Assembly (NCBI GenBank): GCA_015057705.1
Contig: SVDU01000007.1
Span: 1-64,000 of the forward strand
Reading direction: 5' to 3'
Length of the DNA: 64,000 bases
From: Paenibacillaceae bacterium
GTDB lineage: Bacteria; Bacillota; Clostridia; Lachnospirales; Lachnospiraceae
Part shown: one piece after another, positions 54,167 to 63,477 of the stretch
Layout of the letters: the number at the start of each line of letters is the position of its first letter
How positions within the stretch are numbered: the stretch's first letter is position 1
Program-made: the position numbers and the translations under genes
The notes under the pieces: model-generated
Database searches by the model: none
What the model saw: the letters and a program-made list of their open reading frames with translations, nothing else
What the model was told of the DNA's origin: nothing

Positions 54167-54994
54167 CTATCCCCTGCCCCGCATCATGGCAATTTCTTTT
54201 GCATATCCAGGTAAATCATTGGGTGTTTCCAGATAAAAAGGCAGATTCTTAAGACTGGGATGTTCCACGATCCGTTTTAACGCTTCAAATCCGATCATTC
54301 CTTCTCCAATTGCCGCATGCCGGTCCTTATGGGAACCAAGGGGATTTAAACTGTCATTTAAATGTATGGCTTTCAGCCTGGAAAGGCCGATTATCCGGTC
54401 AAATTCATTTAAAACTCCATCTAAATCTCCGGCAATATCATAACCTGCGTCCCAGATATGGCAGGTATCCAGACAAACTCCCATGCATTCTTTTAACTCA
54501 ACCTGATTAAGAATTTCGCGAAGCTCTTCAAACGTTCTTCCCACTTCACTGCCTTTTCCAGACATGGTTTCCAAAAGAACCGTGGTTTTCTGGTCTGGTC
54601 TTAAAATCTGATTCAGCATATGGGAAATATAACGGATTCCTATTTCTGCTCCCTGGCCAGTATGGCTTCCGGGATGAAAATTATAACAATTACCAGGAAT
54701 ATATTCCATTCGATCCAAATCATCTTTCATGGTATCTCTGGCCAGTTCCCTTAACCCCTCGTCAGCCGAGCATGCATTGAGGGTGTAGGGAGCGTGGGCC
54801 AGAATCCGGTTAATTTCGTGCTCCTTAGCAAAAGAGAGAAAACGCCCGATATCTTCCGGATCAAGCTTTTTGGCTTTCGTTCCTCTTGGATTTCTTGAAA
54901 AAAACTGAAATGTATCCGCACCGATTTTCACAGCTTCTTTGCCCATGGCAAGAAATCCTTTGGATGAAGATAAGTGACAGCCGATTGTAAGCAT
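54167..54994 (-). CDS. nfo: Endonuclease IV
   Basis: AP endonuclease of base-excision repair, 275 aa TIM-barrel with three zinc ions. Start [14 protein letters not shown] is typical. Zinc ligands are in the segments [56 protein letters not shown] and LETPND. All are in place. The ribosome site is AGAGGGAG. It lies 13 bp after the ABC permease gene, inside the long leftward cluster. Confidence 0.96.
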   Translation of the reverse strand: MLTIGCHLSSSKGFLAMGKEAVKIGADTFQFFSRNPRGTKAKKLDPEDIGRFLSFAKEHEINRILAHAPYTLNACSADEGLRELARDTMKDDLDRMEYIPGNCYNFHPGSHTGQGAEIGIRYISHMLNQILRPDQKTTVLLETMSGKGSEVGRTFEELREILNQVELKECMGVCLDTCHIWDAGYDIAGDLDGVLNEFDRIIGLSRLKAIHLNDSLNPLGSHKDRHAAIGEGMIGFEALKRIVEHPSLKNLPFYLETPNDLPGYAKEIAMMRGRG

Positions 54995-55007
54995 AAAGAT
55001 CTCCCTC

Positions 55008-55919
55008 TTATTTTTTTCTGATTCTTCTTCTCTTGGACTGACTGACGCCCTTTATGGCTATAAGAATAAATATGGCTGCCAGAAGAAGCTGAATCAGGAT
55101 GCTTAACAGCACCCAGTTATTCATGATAAAGTTATCCGGGTGAGGTCCAAACCAGTTATTCAGACTGCTTATCACCGGATTAACCCCAGCCTGCTTGTTG
55201 ATCATCACGTAAAAGGTTGCCACTGGATTTAACAACAGCAAATACAGGCAGGGACCGGAGTTTGCCTGATCTGTCACTCCATTGATACTGGAAGCATAAG
55301 AGCTGTCCATATTCATTCTTGCCATGGAAAGCATAAATATATTGACTGCATAAGTTCCTGCTGCTATAAAAACCAATACCCCATAGCTCACCACAGTGGC
55401 TACGGTAGATCGTTTAAAAAGAGAGGAAAAACAGATTCCCATACTTCCGCAAAGAAGTGCAACGCTCAGATAACAAAGCAGCAGCAGAAGCACATCATGA
55501 AGCATTATTCCGCCATACACAAAGGAAACCGCAAGCAGAGGGAAGCTGGAAACCACCATGAGAAACATGGTACTGAAAGAAGATAAAAGCTTTCCCCATA
55601 TAATTTCTGATGGCTTCATGGTTGTGGTCAGCAAAATATCAAGGGTCTGCCGTTCCCGTTCACCGCTTATACTCCCTGCAGTGAGTGCAGGCATAATAAA
55701 CATCAGCATAACAAATTCAACAACTGCAACAAATACGTATAAAGTGGTAAAGGACGAATACTGGATCTCAGCCGTCAGCTTTACCCGTTCTACTACGGAA
55801 TACATATTGAGAAGAATTACCAGCGCCAGGATGGAATTAAAAATCACCAGAATCAGTGCCAGCCGGAAACTTCTGGCACTGACCATGGTCTCCCGCTTAT
55901 AAACCGGATTCGTTTTCAT
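55008..55919 (-). CDS. ABC-2 type exporter permease
   Basis: 303 aa from the ATG at 55919 ([20 protein letters not shown]) with GGCGG upstream; an extension to 56003 runs back into the ATPase gene. Six predicted membrane helices, with the ABC-2/GldF-like segment [20 protein letters not shown] between helices 2 and 3, the coupling helix. It overlaps the ATPase gene by 23 bp. Works with the ATPase and the large exported partner. Confidence 0.88.
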   Translation of the reverse strand: MKTNPVYKRETMVSARSFRLALILVIFNSILALVILLNMYSVVERVKLTAEIQYSSFTTLYVFVAVVEFVMLMFIMPALTAGSISGERERQTLDILLTTTMKPSEIIWGKLLSSFSTMFLMVVSSFPLLAVSFVYGGIMLHDVLLLLLCYLSVALLCGSMGICFSSLFKRSTVATVVSYGVLVFIAAGTYAVNIFMLSMARMNMDSSYASSINGVTDQANSGPCLYLLLLNPVATFYVMINKQAGVNPVISSLNNWFGPHPDNFIMNNWVLLSILIQLLLAAIFILIAIKGVSQSKRRRIRKK

Positions 55920-56862
55920 GTACAAGCACCGCCTTTTCTTTATCAGGATCTGTAATCTGCATAAATAAGGATTCCAGACTTCCCTGTTCCCTGCTAAATC
56001 CATGAACCATTACTTCCGCATCAATCAGCTGCTGAAGCAAAATGGCCTCATCCTGCTGGTCTCCGATAAAATTCACCCGGATATCCCCTTCCTTGACTGC
56101 AATCGTCTGCACACAGGGCTGGCTTTTTAAAATAGTAAGGGCTTTTTCCTTACTGCCCAGAATGGAAATAACCAGAGGATTCGTAGCATTCACCCGCCTT
56201 AAAATCTCCTCCATGCTTCCGCTTAAAACCATCTTTCCCTGGTCAATGATTCCAATATCAGTACACAGCTCAGACAGTTCAGACAGAACATGGGAGCTGA
56301 TAAAAATGGTCTTTCCCTGTTCTCTCAGTTCTTTTAAAATCTCCTTAAACTCAAACCGTGTTCTTGGATCCAGACCAGAGGCAGGCTCATCAAGTACCAG
56401 CAGGAGAGGATCATGAATCAGGGCTCTGGCCAGACAGAGGCGCTGCTTCATACCTCTTGATAAACTGTCTACATAGAAATCTGATTTATCCTCCAGCCCT
56501 ACCTGTTCCAAAAGAGTCATATACCGGCTTCTGGCTTTGAGACCATTAATTCCGTAACAGGAAGCAAAAAACTCCATGTATTCATTGACCTTTAAGTTGT
56601 CATACACTCCAAAAAAATCAGGCACATAGCCGATTTCCTGCTTAAGTATATTCAAACCGTCAGACACATCTGTCCCGTTAATTAAGACCTGACCGCTGTC
56701 TGCAAATAAAAGACCAGTCATAATCTTAATAGCAGTGGTCTTTCCCGCTCCATTGGGTCCTACAAAACCATAAAGGGATCCTTCGGGAATCATTATATCA
56801 AGTCCGTTTAAGGCATGAAATTTGCCGAACTTTTTCTTTAAATTTTTAATCTCTAATATCAT
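55897..56862 (-). CDS. ABC transporter ATP-binding protein
   Basis: 321 aa. Walker A GPNGAGKTT (35-43), signature LSRGMKQRLCLARAL, Walker B LLVLDEPASGLDP and the switch His in IFISSHVLSEL are all intact. A C-terminal extension of about 100 residues (after 215) is typical of GldA/CcmA-type exporters. Its start overlaps the stop of the large gene upstream (ATGA) so translation is coupled. The cargo is unknown. Confidence 0.94.
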   Translation of the reverse strand: MILEIKNLKKKFGKFHALNGLDIMIPEGSLYGFVGPNGAGKTTAIKIMTGLLFADSGQVLINGTDVSDGLNILKQEIGYVPDFFGVYDNLKVNEYMEFFASCYGINGLKARSRYMTLLEQVGLEDKSDFYVDSLSRGMKQRLCLARALIHDPLLLVLDEPASGLDPRTRFEFKEILKELREQGKTIFISSHVLSELSELCTDIGIIDQGKMVLSGSMEEILRRVNATNPLVISILGSKEKALTILKSQPCVQTIAVKEGDIRVNFIGDQQDEAILLQQLIDAEVMVHGFSREQGSLESLFMQITDPDKEKAVLVHENESGL

Positions 56863-59351
56863 TTATCCCTCCCCAGAACCATCAGCATGGGCAGTGTCAC
56901 ATACCAGTTGTTTTCTATGCTGTCCTCACATACATATTTGACCGTCAGTGTATTACCCGGTGATAAATATGCGACCAGTTCCCTTGCCGAATATTGTGTT
57001 TTACCTGGATCCATGAGATCGTAATTCCCCGTATCGTGATTGTAAAAGTACATTTTTCCTTTAAATATATTGGTATAATTCGTACTCTGACTGTCTAAAA
57101 ATTCTTCGGAGGGATTCTCAAATATCAGTTTCTCCACGCTCACATCATTACCCAGAGAATATTCCAGCGCAACCGGATCCACGCCGTATATGGCATTGGT
57201 ATCTGAATAATACTGTCCGCTTACTGTTGTAGGCATTCGCATCAGCGCAGACCTGTATGTCTCATCATCCTTTTTCAAATTTACATTGATAGCAGAGGTA
57301 TACATCGTTACTCCATAGGTTTCATATCCCCCGTTTACAAGGAACTGATTATCCTTCTGATCCTCACTGAAAGCTACAATCCGTGCTTCCTGGTTGTAAA
57401 AAGAGGAATACCGGTCCAGATAAAAGCTTAAAATATTGGTTCTTGAAAGAGCAAGCATATAATCCGGATCTTCTATATCCGCCTTTGAATACTGATAGCC
57501 TCCTGTTACCCGGGCAGACACCTGTAAGGAATTATTAATGGGATAATTGATAACAGAAATTCCATCCAGCTGTTTGGTCTCCCCTGGCTTTAACTCATCG
57601 ATGACAACCATCTTGCCATACATGAGAATTCCCACCTTTTCCACAGAAAAAGGATATTCATTGGTAACAGTTCCATATACATTTCCATTAAACAGGGTGA
57701 TTTTGGCCCACAGACCCTTCAGGTTCTCATTTGATGTTCTTTTCTTCAGTGCATAGTATTTAGGTGAAAATGCGGCTGCATTCTGTGCAGATACTCTTGT
57801 TCCGCCTTCCCCATAGCTGATCCGGACATTATAATCTTCACTACCTGTAAACTTCGGTACGGGAGCCCTTTCATAGGACTTGCTTCTGGTTATGGGAAGA
57901 AGGTTATAGGAGGGATCTAACAGTATGGAATAGGCTCTGTTATAAGGGGTTCTCATATTTATATAGGTATATTCATCCTCATAATTTTCTGAATTATCAA
58001 AGATTGTGGCATAGGTAAAAAAGGTATCCCGAAACCGGGTCTTTGCGCCCATGAAGTAAACCACCACAGTAAACAGAAGAGACACAGACACAATCGCAGT
58101 CCGGTAATAACGTCTCTTGTCTTTCCGTTTTAAAATCAGATAGGTTCCCGGTCCAACCAGCACAATATAGGTTAAAATAACGATGGAATAAAACGCAAGA
58201 CCTGGAAGCTTATCCACATCTCCAGTATTAAGCATGTTCTGAACGGACCAGAACTGGCCGGAATTGCCGCTGTATAAATAAGAAGAGAGATTATTTAATC
58301 TGGTTTCTCCAAGCAGAGCCGTAAACATCTTATCAACGTAGGAACGCTGTGTTTCGCAAAACGGAGCAATATCAACAAAATCATAGGCTGCAACGCCTAC
58401 CACTCCTTTTCCCCTGACTGCAGCTGTTAAAACAGGAAACTGATCATTTGACAGGACACCGGTTCCTCCCTTTAAAGAGATATCGGCGCAGATAAGATTC
58501 ATAAAGGAATCTCCAGGACCATTGGTGGCATACTCCACTCCCATGTCCACCGATTTTTCTGCAGGTACTTCGTAATCTTCATTGAGTAGATCTGACCGGA
58601 ACGCATACAGCGTATCATCTGCACGGGCGCCGGTTCCAAGAAGAAGGGTTCCTCCATCCTTTACCCATTCCATAATGGCAGATATCTGATCTTTTGAAAG
58701 CTTTCTTGTATCATAATCGGTTATGACAAGTACATCAAGCAGATCCAGACCGATCACATGATCGGGCAGCTTCTCCGCCTGCATGGGAAATGTTCTTATT
58801 TTCACAGCGCTGTAATTGACTCCCACGCCCTCCATGTAGGACAGCTTCTCCGGAGCGTCAGACAATATACCTGCATAAAGTTCTGCCACATCTGTGGGCA
58901 CGTTCATCTTTAAGCGCTTTCGTATCAGTTCTGTTCCCTGGGAATCTAACAGCTTCACATATAAAATATCCGCTCTTCCCACGGGAATATCCAGAGATTT
59001 CTCTACAGAACCCATGGCATCCAGGGTAATCGGGTAATCGTATTGATAGATGTCATAGTCGGATTCCATCGCCTCTACACGCACCGTACCGTTAAAGGGT
59101 GATGCAGACTGGCTTTTCAGTGAGAAATTCACAGGAACATAGCGGTCTGCCTTGGCGTTTCCGTCATATCCATATGTAACCTCCATGCCGATACCGGAAG
59201 TATTCTCACCGACATATTCTTCAGAATAGGAACTTCGCCCATTCCCTCCATTCTCCGTACCATTTGCGGTCATGCCGAAAACAGGCAGCAATGAGCTGCC
59301 TGCCAACGTGAGCGCCATGGCACAAATCAGGGATATCTTTCTGAGTTTCAT
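56859..59351 (-). CDS. Large exported membrane protein linked to the ABC exporter
   Basis: 830 aa. Signal peptide (1-26), a beta-rich extracytoplasmic domain (about 45-155), a glutamine-amidotransferase-like/DUF4350-like domain at about 165-350 (LDVLVITDYDTRKLSKDQIS, MEWVKDGGTLLLGTGA, GKGVVGVAAYDFVDIAPF). Two membrane helices at about 388-410 and 420-440 follow, then a second extracytoplasmic beta-rich domain of about 380 residues. Domain order recalls the GldG-like partners of ABC-2 exporters, but I do not recognise a named family. It lies between the histidine kinase (4 bp) and the ATPase (ATGA overlap). Confidence 0.78.
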   Translation of the reverse strand: MKLRKISLICAMALTLAGSSLLPVFGMTANGTENGGNGRSSYSEEYVGENTSGIGMEVTYGYDGNAKADRYVPVNFSLKSQSASPFNGTVRVEAMESDYDIYQYDYPITLDAMGSVEKSLDIPVGRADILYVKLLDSQGTELIRKRLKMNVPTDVAELYAGILSDAPEKLSYMEGVGVNYSAVKIRTFPMQAEKLPDHVIGLDLLDVLVITDYDTRKLSKDQISAIMEWVKDGGTLLLGTGARADDTLYAFRSDLLNEDYEVPAEKSVDMGVEYATNGPGDSFMNLICADISLKGGTGVLSNDQFPVLTAAVRGKGVVGVAAYDFVDIAPFCETQRSYVDKMFTALLGETRLNNLSSYLYSGNSGQFWSVQNMLNTGDVDKLPGLAFYSIVILTYIVLVGPGTYLILKRKDKRRYYRTAIVSVSLLFTVVVYFMGAKTRFRDTFFTYATIFDNSENYEDEYTYINMRTPYNRAYSILLDPSYNLLPITRSKSYERAPVPKFTGSEDYNVRISYGEGGTRVSAQNAAAFSPKYYALKKRTSNENLKGLWAKITLFNGNVYGTVTNEYPFSVEKVGILMYGKMVVIDELKPGETKQLDGISVINYPINNSLQVSARVTGGYQYSKADIEDPDYMLALSRTNILSFYLDRYSSFYNQEARIVAFSEDQKDNQFLVNGGYETYGVTMYTSAINVNLKKDDETYRSALMRMPTTVSGQYYSDTNAIYGVDPVALEYSLGNDVSVEKLIFENPSEEFLDSQSTNYTNIFKGKMYFYNHDTGNYDLMDPGKTQYSARELVAYLSPGNTLTVKYVCEDSIENNWYVTLPMLMVLGRDK

Positions 59352-59355
59352 TTTG

Positions 59356-60492
59356 TCACCCTATCTTTCCAAAGTTCTCTTTATTCACATCAAAATCCGT
59401 TTTCAGTTTTACCGTAAATACTGTTCCTGATAAGTCACTGGAGACATGAATGGTTCCCCCGTGCATATCCACAATGCTTTTGGATATGGCAAGGCCAAGC
59501 CCTGTTCCTCCTGTATTGGTGGAGCGGGACTGCTCCACACGGTAAAATTTGTTGAAGATCAGAGGAAGTTCTTCTTCCGGTATGACATATCCGTAGTTTA
59601 CCACCTGGATGGATACAAGTTCTTCGCTTCCATGTACCTTAACCAGGATCCTCTTTCCATCTGCTCCGTATTTGATTGCATTATTAATGAGATTATCAAA
59701 CAGACGGGCCAGAAGATTGGCGTCTGCTGAAACGATCTGGACGGGGACATTGCTTTGCAGCTCATAGGAAAGGTTCTTATCCATAAAACTGGGATAAAAC
59801 TCCTCCAGCAGCTGGCTTAAAAGTTTTATAACATCCACTTTTGAAACGTTCATTGAAATCTTTCCGTAATTAAGCTTGGTAAATCCAAACAGATCTTCAA
59901 TCAGCTTTTCCAGCCGTTTTGTCTTTACGTATGCAATCCCTATGTACTTTTTCTGCAGTTCCTGGTCAATGACTCCATCTTTGGATAAGAGCTCCAGATA
60001 ACCGATTATGGAAGTAAGCGGTGTTCGCAGGTCATGGGCAATATTGGTAATCAATTCATTCTTTGTCCGCTCTGCTTCCCGCTCTTTATCCATTAAATCT
60101 CTTAAATCTCCAACCATCTTGTTTAAACTGGCTGCCATGACGGAAAACTCATCGTCCCCTTCAAGATCCACTGTTATGTTTAAATCTCCTTCAGAAATCC
60201 TCTGCATGGCATCGGATATTCTCCCGATGTAACGCATGGATTTTTCCTGAAGCAGGAGAAACGTCACTGCGAATATGCCGATTCCAAAAACAACATAGAT
60301 AATTATCACCACCACATCAAATGAGGTGAGCATCTCAAGGAACGCATTGTCCTTTTGAGAGCTCCTCATATAAGATGCAATCAGCGATACATTGGTTACC
60401 AAAAATATCTCGATCAGAACCGTTACAATGGCACTGTAAAATATATTGGCAATGACACGGGTATGGAAACGATGATTGATATCATTTTTCAA
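59356..60492 (-). CDS. Sensor histidine kinase, VanS-like
   Basis: 378 aa. Two membrane helices (about 13-40 and 58-82) bracket a very short outside loop, so it senses within or near the membrane. HAMP at 83-135, phosphoacceptor His153 in NIAHDLRTPLTSIIGYLELL, and a complete HATPase domain (NLINNAIKYG, GTGLGLAISKSIV). The start is a TTG inside the end of the response-regulator gene (11-bp overlap), with a G-rich ribosome site (GGGGGGTAGG). Partner of the preceding gene. Confidence 0.92.
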   Translation of the reverse strand: MKNDINHRFHTRVIANIFYSAIVTVLIEIFLVTNVSLIASYMRSSQKDNAFLEMLTSFDVVVIIIYVVFGIGIFAVTFLLLQEKSMRYIGRISDAMQRISEGDLNITVDLEGDDEFSVMAASLNKMVGDLRDLMDKEREAERTKNELITNIAHDLRTPLTSIIGYLELLSKDGVIDQELQKKYIGIAYVKTKRLEKLIEDLFGFTKLNYGKISMNVSKVDVIKLLSQLLEEFYPSFMDKNLSYELQSNVPVQIVSADANLLARLFDNLINNAIKYGADGKRILVKVHGSEELVSIQVVNYGYVIPEEELPLIFNKFYRVEQSRSTNTGGTGLGLAISKSIVDMHGGTIHVSSDLSGTVFTVKLKTDFDVNKENFGKIG

Positions 60493-61189
60493 TTTTGTAT
60501 CCTACCCCCCAAACAGTTGTGATGATCTTGTTCTGTCTGGTGTCTTCCTTCATCTTTCCTCTCAGACGCCTGATATGTACCATTACCGTGTTATTGGCTT
60601 CATAGACCTTCTCATTCCATACTTTTTCAAATATTTCATCTGTACTGAAAACTCTTCCCGGATTGGAAGCCAGCAGAAACAGGATATCAAATTCGATGGG
60701 GGTGAGCTTTATCTCTTCTCCATATACCGTCACCTTATGATTATCCTTATTAATGGTCAGTCCCCTGATTCCTATTTCATTCTTTGCCGATTCGTTTACC
60801 GCACTGTTGGGATTAAGCTGGGTATAACGGCGCAGCTGAGATTTGACTCTGGCAGTCAGTTCCAGTGGATTAAAGGGCTTTGTTACATAATCATCCGCAC
60901 CGGTTCCAAGTCCTAAAATCTTATCTAAATCGGTTGACTTGGCACTGAGCATAATAATCGGAATGTTGTTGGTTTCCCTTATCTTTTTACACATGGTCAG
61001 ACCGTCCATCCCCGGCATCATAATGTCTAAGAGCACCATATGGATCTGAGTCTTTGTCAGAACCTCCAGTCCCTCTTCTGCATTGTTTGCCTTGTATACT
61101 TTATATCCGTCACTGACCAGATAAATCTCCACCAGATCCGCAATCTCTTTCTCGTCATCCACAACCAGAATGTTTATTGTCTCGGACAT
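60482..61189 (-). CDS. Response regulator, OmpR/VanR family
   Basis: 235 aa. The receiver domain has acidic pair Asp11/Asp12, phosphorylation site Asp55 (MVLLDIMMPGMDG) and Lys104 (DDYVTKPF). The winged-helix output domain is at 140-235 (KLTPIEFDILFLLASNPG, NNTVMVHIRRLRGKM). GGGAGG precedes the ATG. It is the first gene of the leftward cluster, so it may control the ABC, YdjGHI and itself. It resembles VanR in sequence, but no van ligase or peptidase genes are present. Confidence 0.94.
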   Translation of the reverse strand: MSETINILVVDDEKEIADLVEIYLVSDGYKVYKANNAEEGLEVLTKTQIHMVLLDIMMPGMDGLTMCKKIRETNNIPIIMLSAKSTDLDKILGLGTGADDYVTKPFNPLELTARVKSQLRRYTQLNPNSAVNESAKNEIGIRGLTINKDNHKVTVYGEEIKLTPIEFDILFLLASNPGRVFSTDEIFEKVWNEKVYEANNTVMVHIRRLRGKMKEDTRQNKIITTVWGVGYKIEK

Positions 61190-61256
61190 TGAAAAATACC
61201 TCCCTTGTCGTTATGTAAGCGGCGTTCTCAAATTGAAAAAGAAAAAGCCTGCATCC

Positions 61257-61265
61257 ATTTTACCA
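61257..61265 (-). promoter_or_regulatory. Promoter of the two-component/ABC cluster
   Basis: On the minus strand, TGGTAAAAT (extended -10, TAAAAT at 61257-61262) about 65 bases before the response regulator; -35 poor, compatible with an activated promoter. Confidence 0.5.
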
Positions 61266-61335
61266 CAAGAAAGGTATCTTTGCCTTACTATTTTCTTACA
61301 AAAAACCTATAAAACGGTAAATCAGGAATACCCTC

Positions 61336-63477
61336 TCATCCCTGACTTTCTGTAGGAATAAACACCCTGCTGCCAGCCGGATCCAGCCTGCCAAGTTCCG
61401 CCCTGACATACAGGGATGCCTCCTCACAAAACTGCTCCTGGCAGTTGATCAGGGTCTTTCCCCTTTTATCCGGCTTCTCCCATGTCCCGTCCGGCTGCAG
61501 AATATGAGTCTTAACATTGTCCTCTAATTGTATTTTCAGGACATGCATAATCCGTTCCAAGAGTTTCTCATCTTCCACAGGGAACATGATTTCCACCCGC
61601 TTATCTAAGTTTCTTGGCATCCAGTCGGCACTTCCAAGATAAAGCTCCGGACTTCCGTCATTTTCAAAATAGAAGATTCTTGCATGTTCCAGAAAATTAC
61701 CTACTATGGAACGTACCGTAATATTTTCACTTAAACCGGGAACACCTGCTTTTAAGCTGCAGATGCCTCTGACAATCAGCTGTATGGTCACTCCTGCGCA
61801 GGAAGCCTCGTACAGGGCAGCAATCACCTCTTTGTCGCACAGCGAGTTCATCTTGGCTATAATGTGGGCTGGCTTACCGGCCGCCGCATTCTTTGTTTCC
61901 CGGCGGATCATCTTTAAAAATCTGGCTCGCAGCCAGATGGGTGCCACAACCAGTTTATTCCAGTGAAGAGGCTCCGAATATCCGGAAAGCATGTTAAATA
62001 CTGCAGTTGCATCCTCTCCGATCTGAGGGTTGCAGGTCATCAGCCCTAAGTCTGTATAAAGCCTGGCAGTGGAATCATTGTAATTTCCGGTACCCAGATG
62101 AACGTAACGGCGTATACCATCCTCTTCCCGGCGCACCACCAGGGTTATCTTACTGTGAGTCTTTAATCCTACCAGTCCATAAATTACGTGACAGCCGGCT
62201 TTTTCCAGTTTCTTCGCCCAGTTGATATTATTTTCCTCATCAAAGCGGGCTTTCAGTTCCACCAGAACAGAAACCTGTTTCCTGTTGTCCGCTGCTTCCA
62301 AAAGAGCGGCAATAATCGGGGAATTTCCGCTGACCCGGTAAAGGGTTTGTTTAATTGCCAGTACCTCCGGGTCCTTTGCGGCTGTTTTTACAAACTGAAC
62401 CACGGGATCAAAGGTCTGGTAGGGATGATGAAGAAGAATATCTCCCTTACGGATATTGGTAAAGATATCATCTTCATTCATCAATTCAGGAACCTGCTGA
62501 GGAATGTAAGGAATTTCTTTTAAATGATCAAAGCCATTCAGTCCGTACATCTTCATGAGAAAAGTTAAATCTAAGGGACCAGGAATCTCAAATATGTCAC
62601 TGGAGCTTATACTTAATTCTCTCTTTAAGATCTTTAACAGGCGTTTATCTATTTTATCTTCCACTTCCAGACGGATCGCTTCTCCCCACTGACGTTTTTT
62701 AAGCTGCTTTTCTATTTCTTCCAAAAGATCAACTGCTTCCTCTTCGTCAATGGTCAGATCGGCATTTCTCATGACACGAAATGGGTGGGTGGTGACAACG
62801 TTGTAATTTAAAAACAGACTTTCCATGTTCCGTTCAATAATCTGTTCCAGAAGGATAAAGGACCGTTCCCCTGATTCACCGGCAGGAAACTCCACAATTC
62901 TTGGAAGAACACTGGGAACCTGAACCATGGCAAACTCAAGTTCCTCTTCGCCGCTTTTCTTTTTGAGAAGTGCCGCAATGTTTAACGATTTATTTCGAAT
63001 CAGAGGAAATGGTCTGGAGGAGTCCACAGCCATAGGAGTCAGCACCGGATAAACATCCCGGATGAAATACGTATCTGCAAACCTGCCCTCTGCTTCACTT
63101 AAATCTTCGTGACTGGAGATGACACGCAGTCCGTTCTGCTTCAAAGTAGGAAGTATGGAACGGTTATAGGTGGAATACTGCAAAGATACAAGCTCATGGG
63201 TCTGTTCGCTGATCTTCTCTAACTGCTCATCGGCTTTCATGCCTGCAATATCCGGTTTGGTGTATTTTGCATGAACCATATCCTTTAAGGAAGCCACACG
63301 AACCATATAAAATTCATCTAAATTAGAAGCTGTTATGCTTAAAAATTTTAACCGTTCAAAAAGAGGCAGGTTTTTATCTCTTGCCTCACTTAATACCCGA
63401 TAATCAAACTCGATCCAACTCAGCTCTCGGTTTACATAATTATCCGGTTTGTAATAAATATCACTTATGTCTGCCAT
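61336..63477 (-). CDS. ppk: Polyphosphate kinase
   Basis: Makes inorganic polyphosphate from ATP, reversibly, 713 aa. N-terminal YVNRELSWIEFDYRVL, then the phospholipase-D-like catalytic half. The autophosphorylated His is His441 in GLKTHSKITLVVRR, and His460 lies in YVHLGTGNYN. Overlaps the end of ppx by one base (TGATG), with AGGAGG inside ppx. Synthesis and breakdown of polyphosphate are thus co-expressed. Confidence 0.96.
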   Translation of the reverse strand: MADISDIYYKPDNYVNRELSWIEFDYRVLSEARDKNLPLFERLKFLSITASNLDEFYMVRVASLKDMVHAKYTKPDIAGMKADEQLEKISEQTHELVSLQYSTYNRSILPTLKQNGLRVISSHEDLSEAEGRFADTYFIRDVYPVLTPMAVDSSRPFPLIRNKSLNIAALLKKKSGEEELEFAMVQVPSVLPRIVEFPAGESGERSFILLEQIIERNMESLFLNYNVVTTHPFRVMRNADLTIDEEEAVDLLEEIEKQLKKRQWGEAIRLEVEDKIDKRLLKILKRELSISSSDIFEIPGPLDLTFLMKMYGLNGFDHLKEIPYIPQQVPELMNEDDIFTNIRKGDILLHHPYQTFDPVVQFVKTAAKDPEVLAIKQTLYRVSGNSPIIAALLEAADNRKQVSVLVELKARFDEENNINWAKKLEKAGCHVIYGLVGLKTHSKITLVVRREEDGIRRYVHLGTGNYNDSTARLYTDLGLMTCNPQIGEDATAVFNMLSGYSEPLHWNKLVVAPIWLRARFLKMIRRETKNAAAGKPAHIIAKMNSLCDKEVIAALYEASCAGVTIQLIVRGICSLKAGVPGLSENITVRSIVGNFLEHARIFYFENDGSPELYLGSADWMPRNLDKRVEIMFPVEDEKLLERIMHVLKIQLEDNVKTHILQPDGTWEKPDKRGKTLINCQEQFCEEASLYVRAELGRLDPAGSRVFIPTESQG

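Noticed and set aside
59356-61189. Vancomycin-resistance cluster
   Set aside because: The two-component pair resembles VanRS, but no vanH, D-Ala-D-Lac ligase, vanX or vanY gene is near, and the ddl at 10.6 kb is of the D-Ala type.
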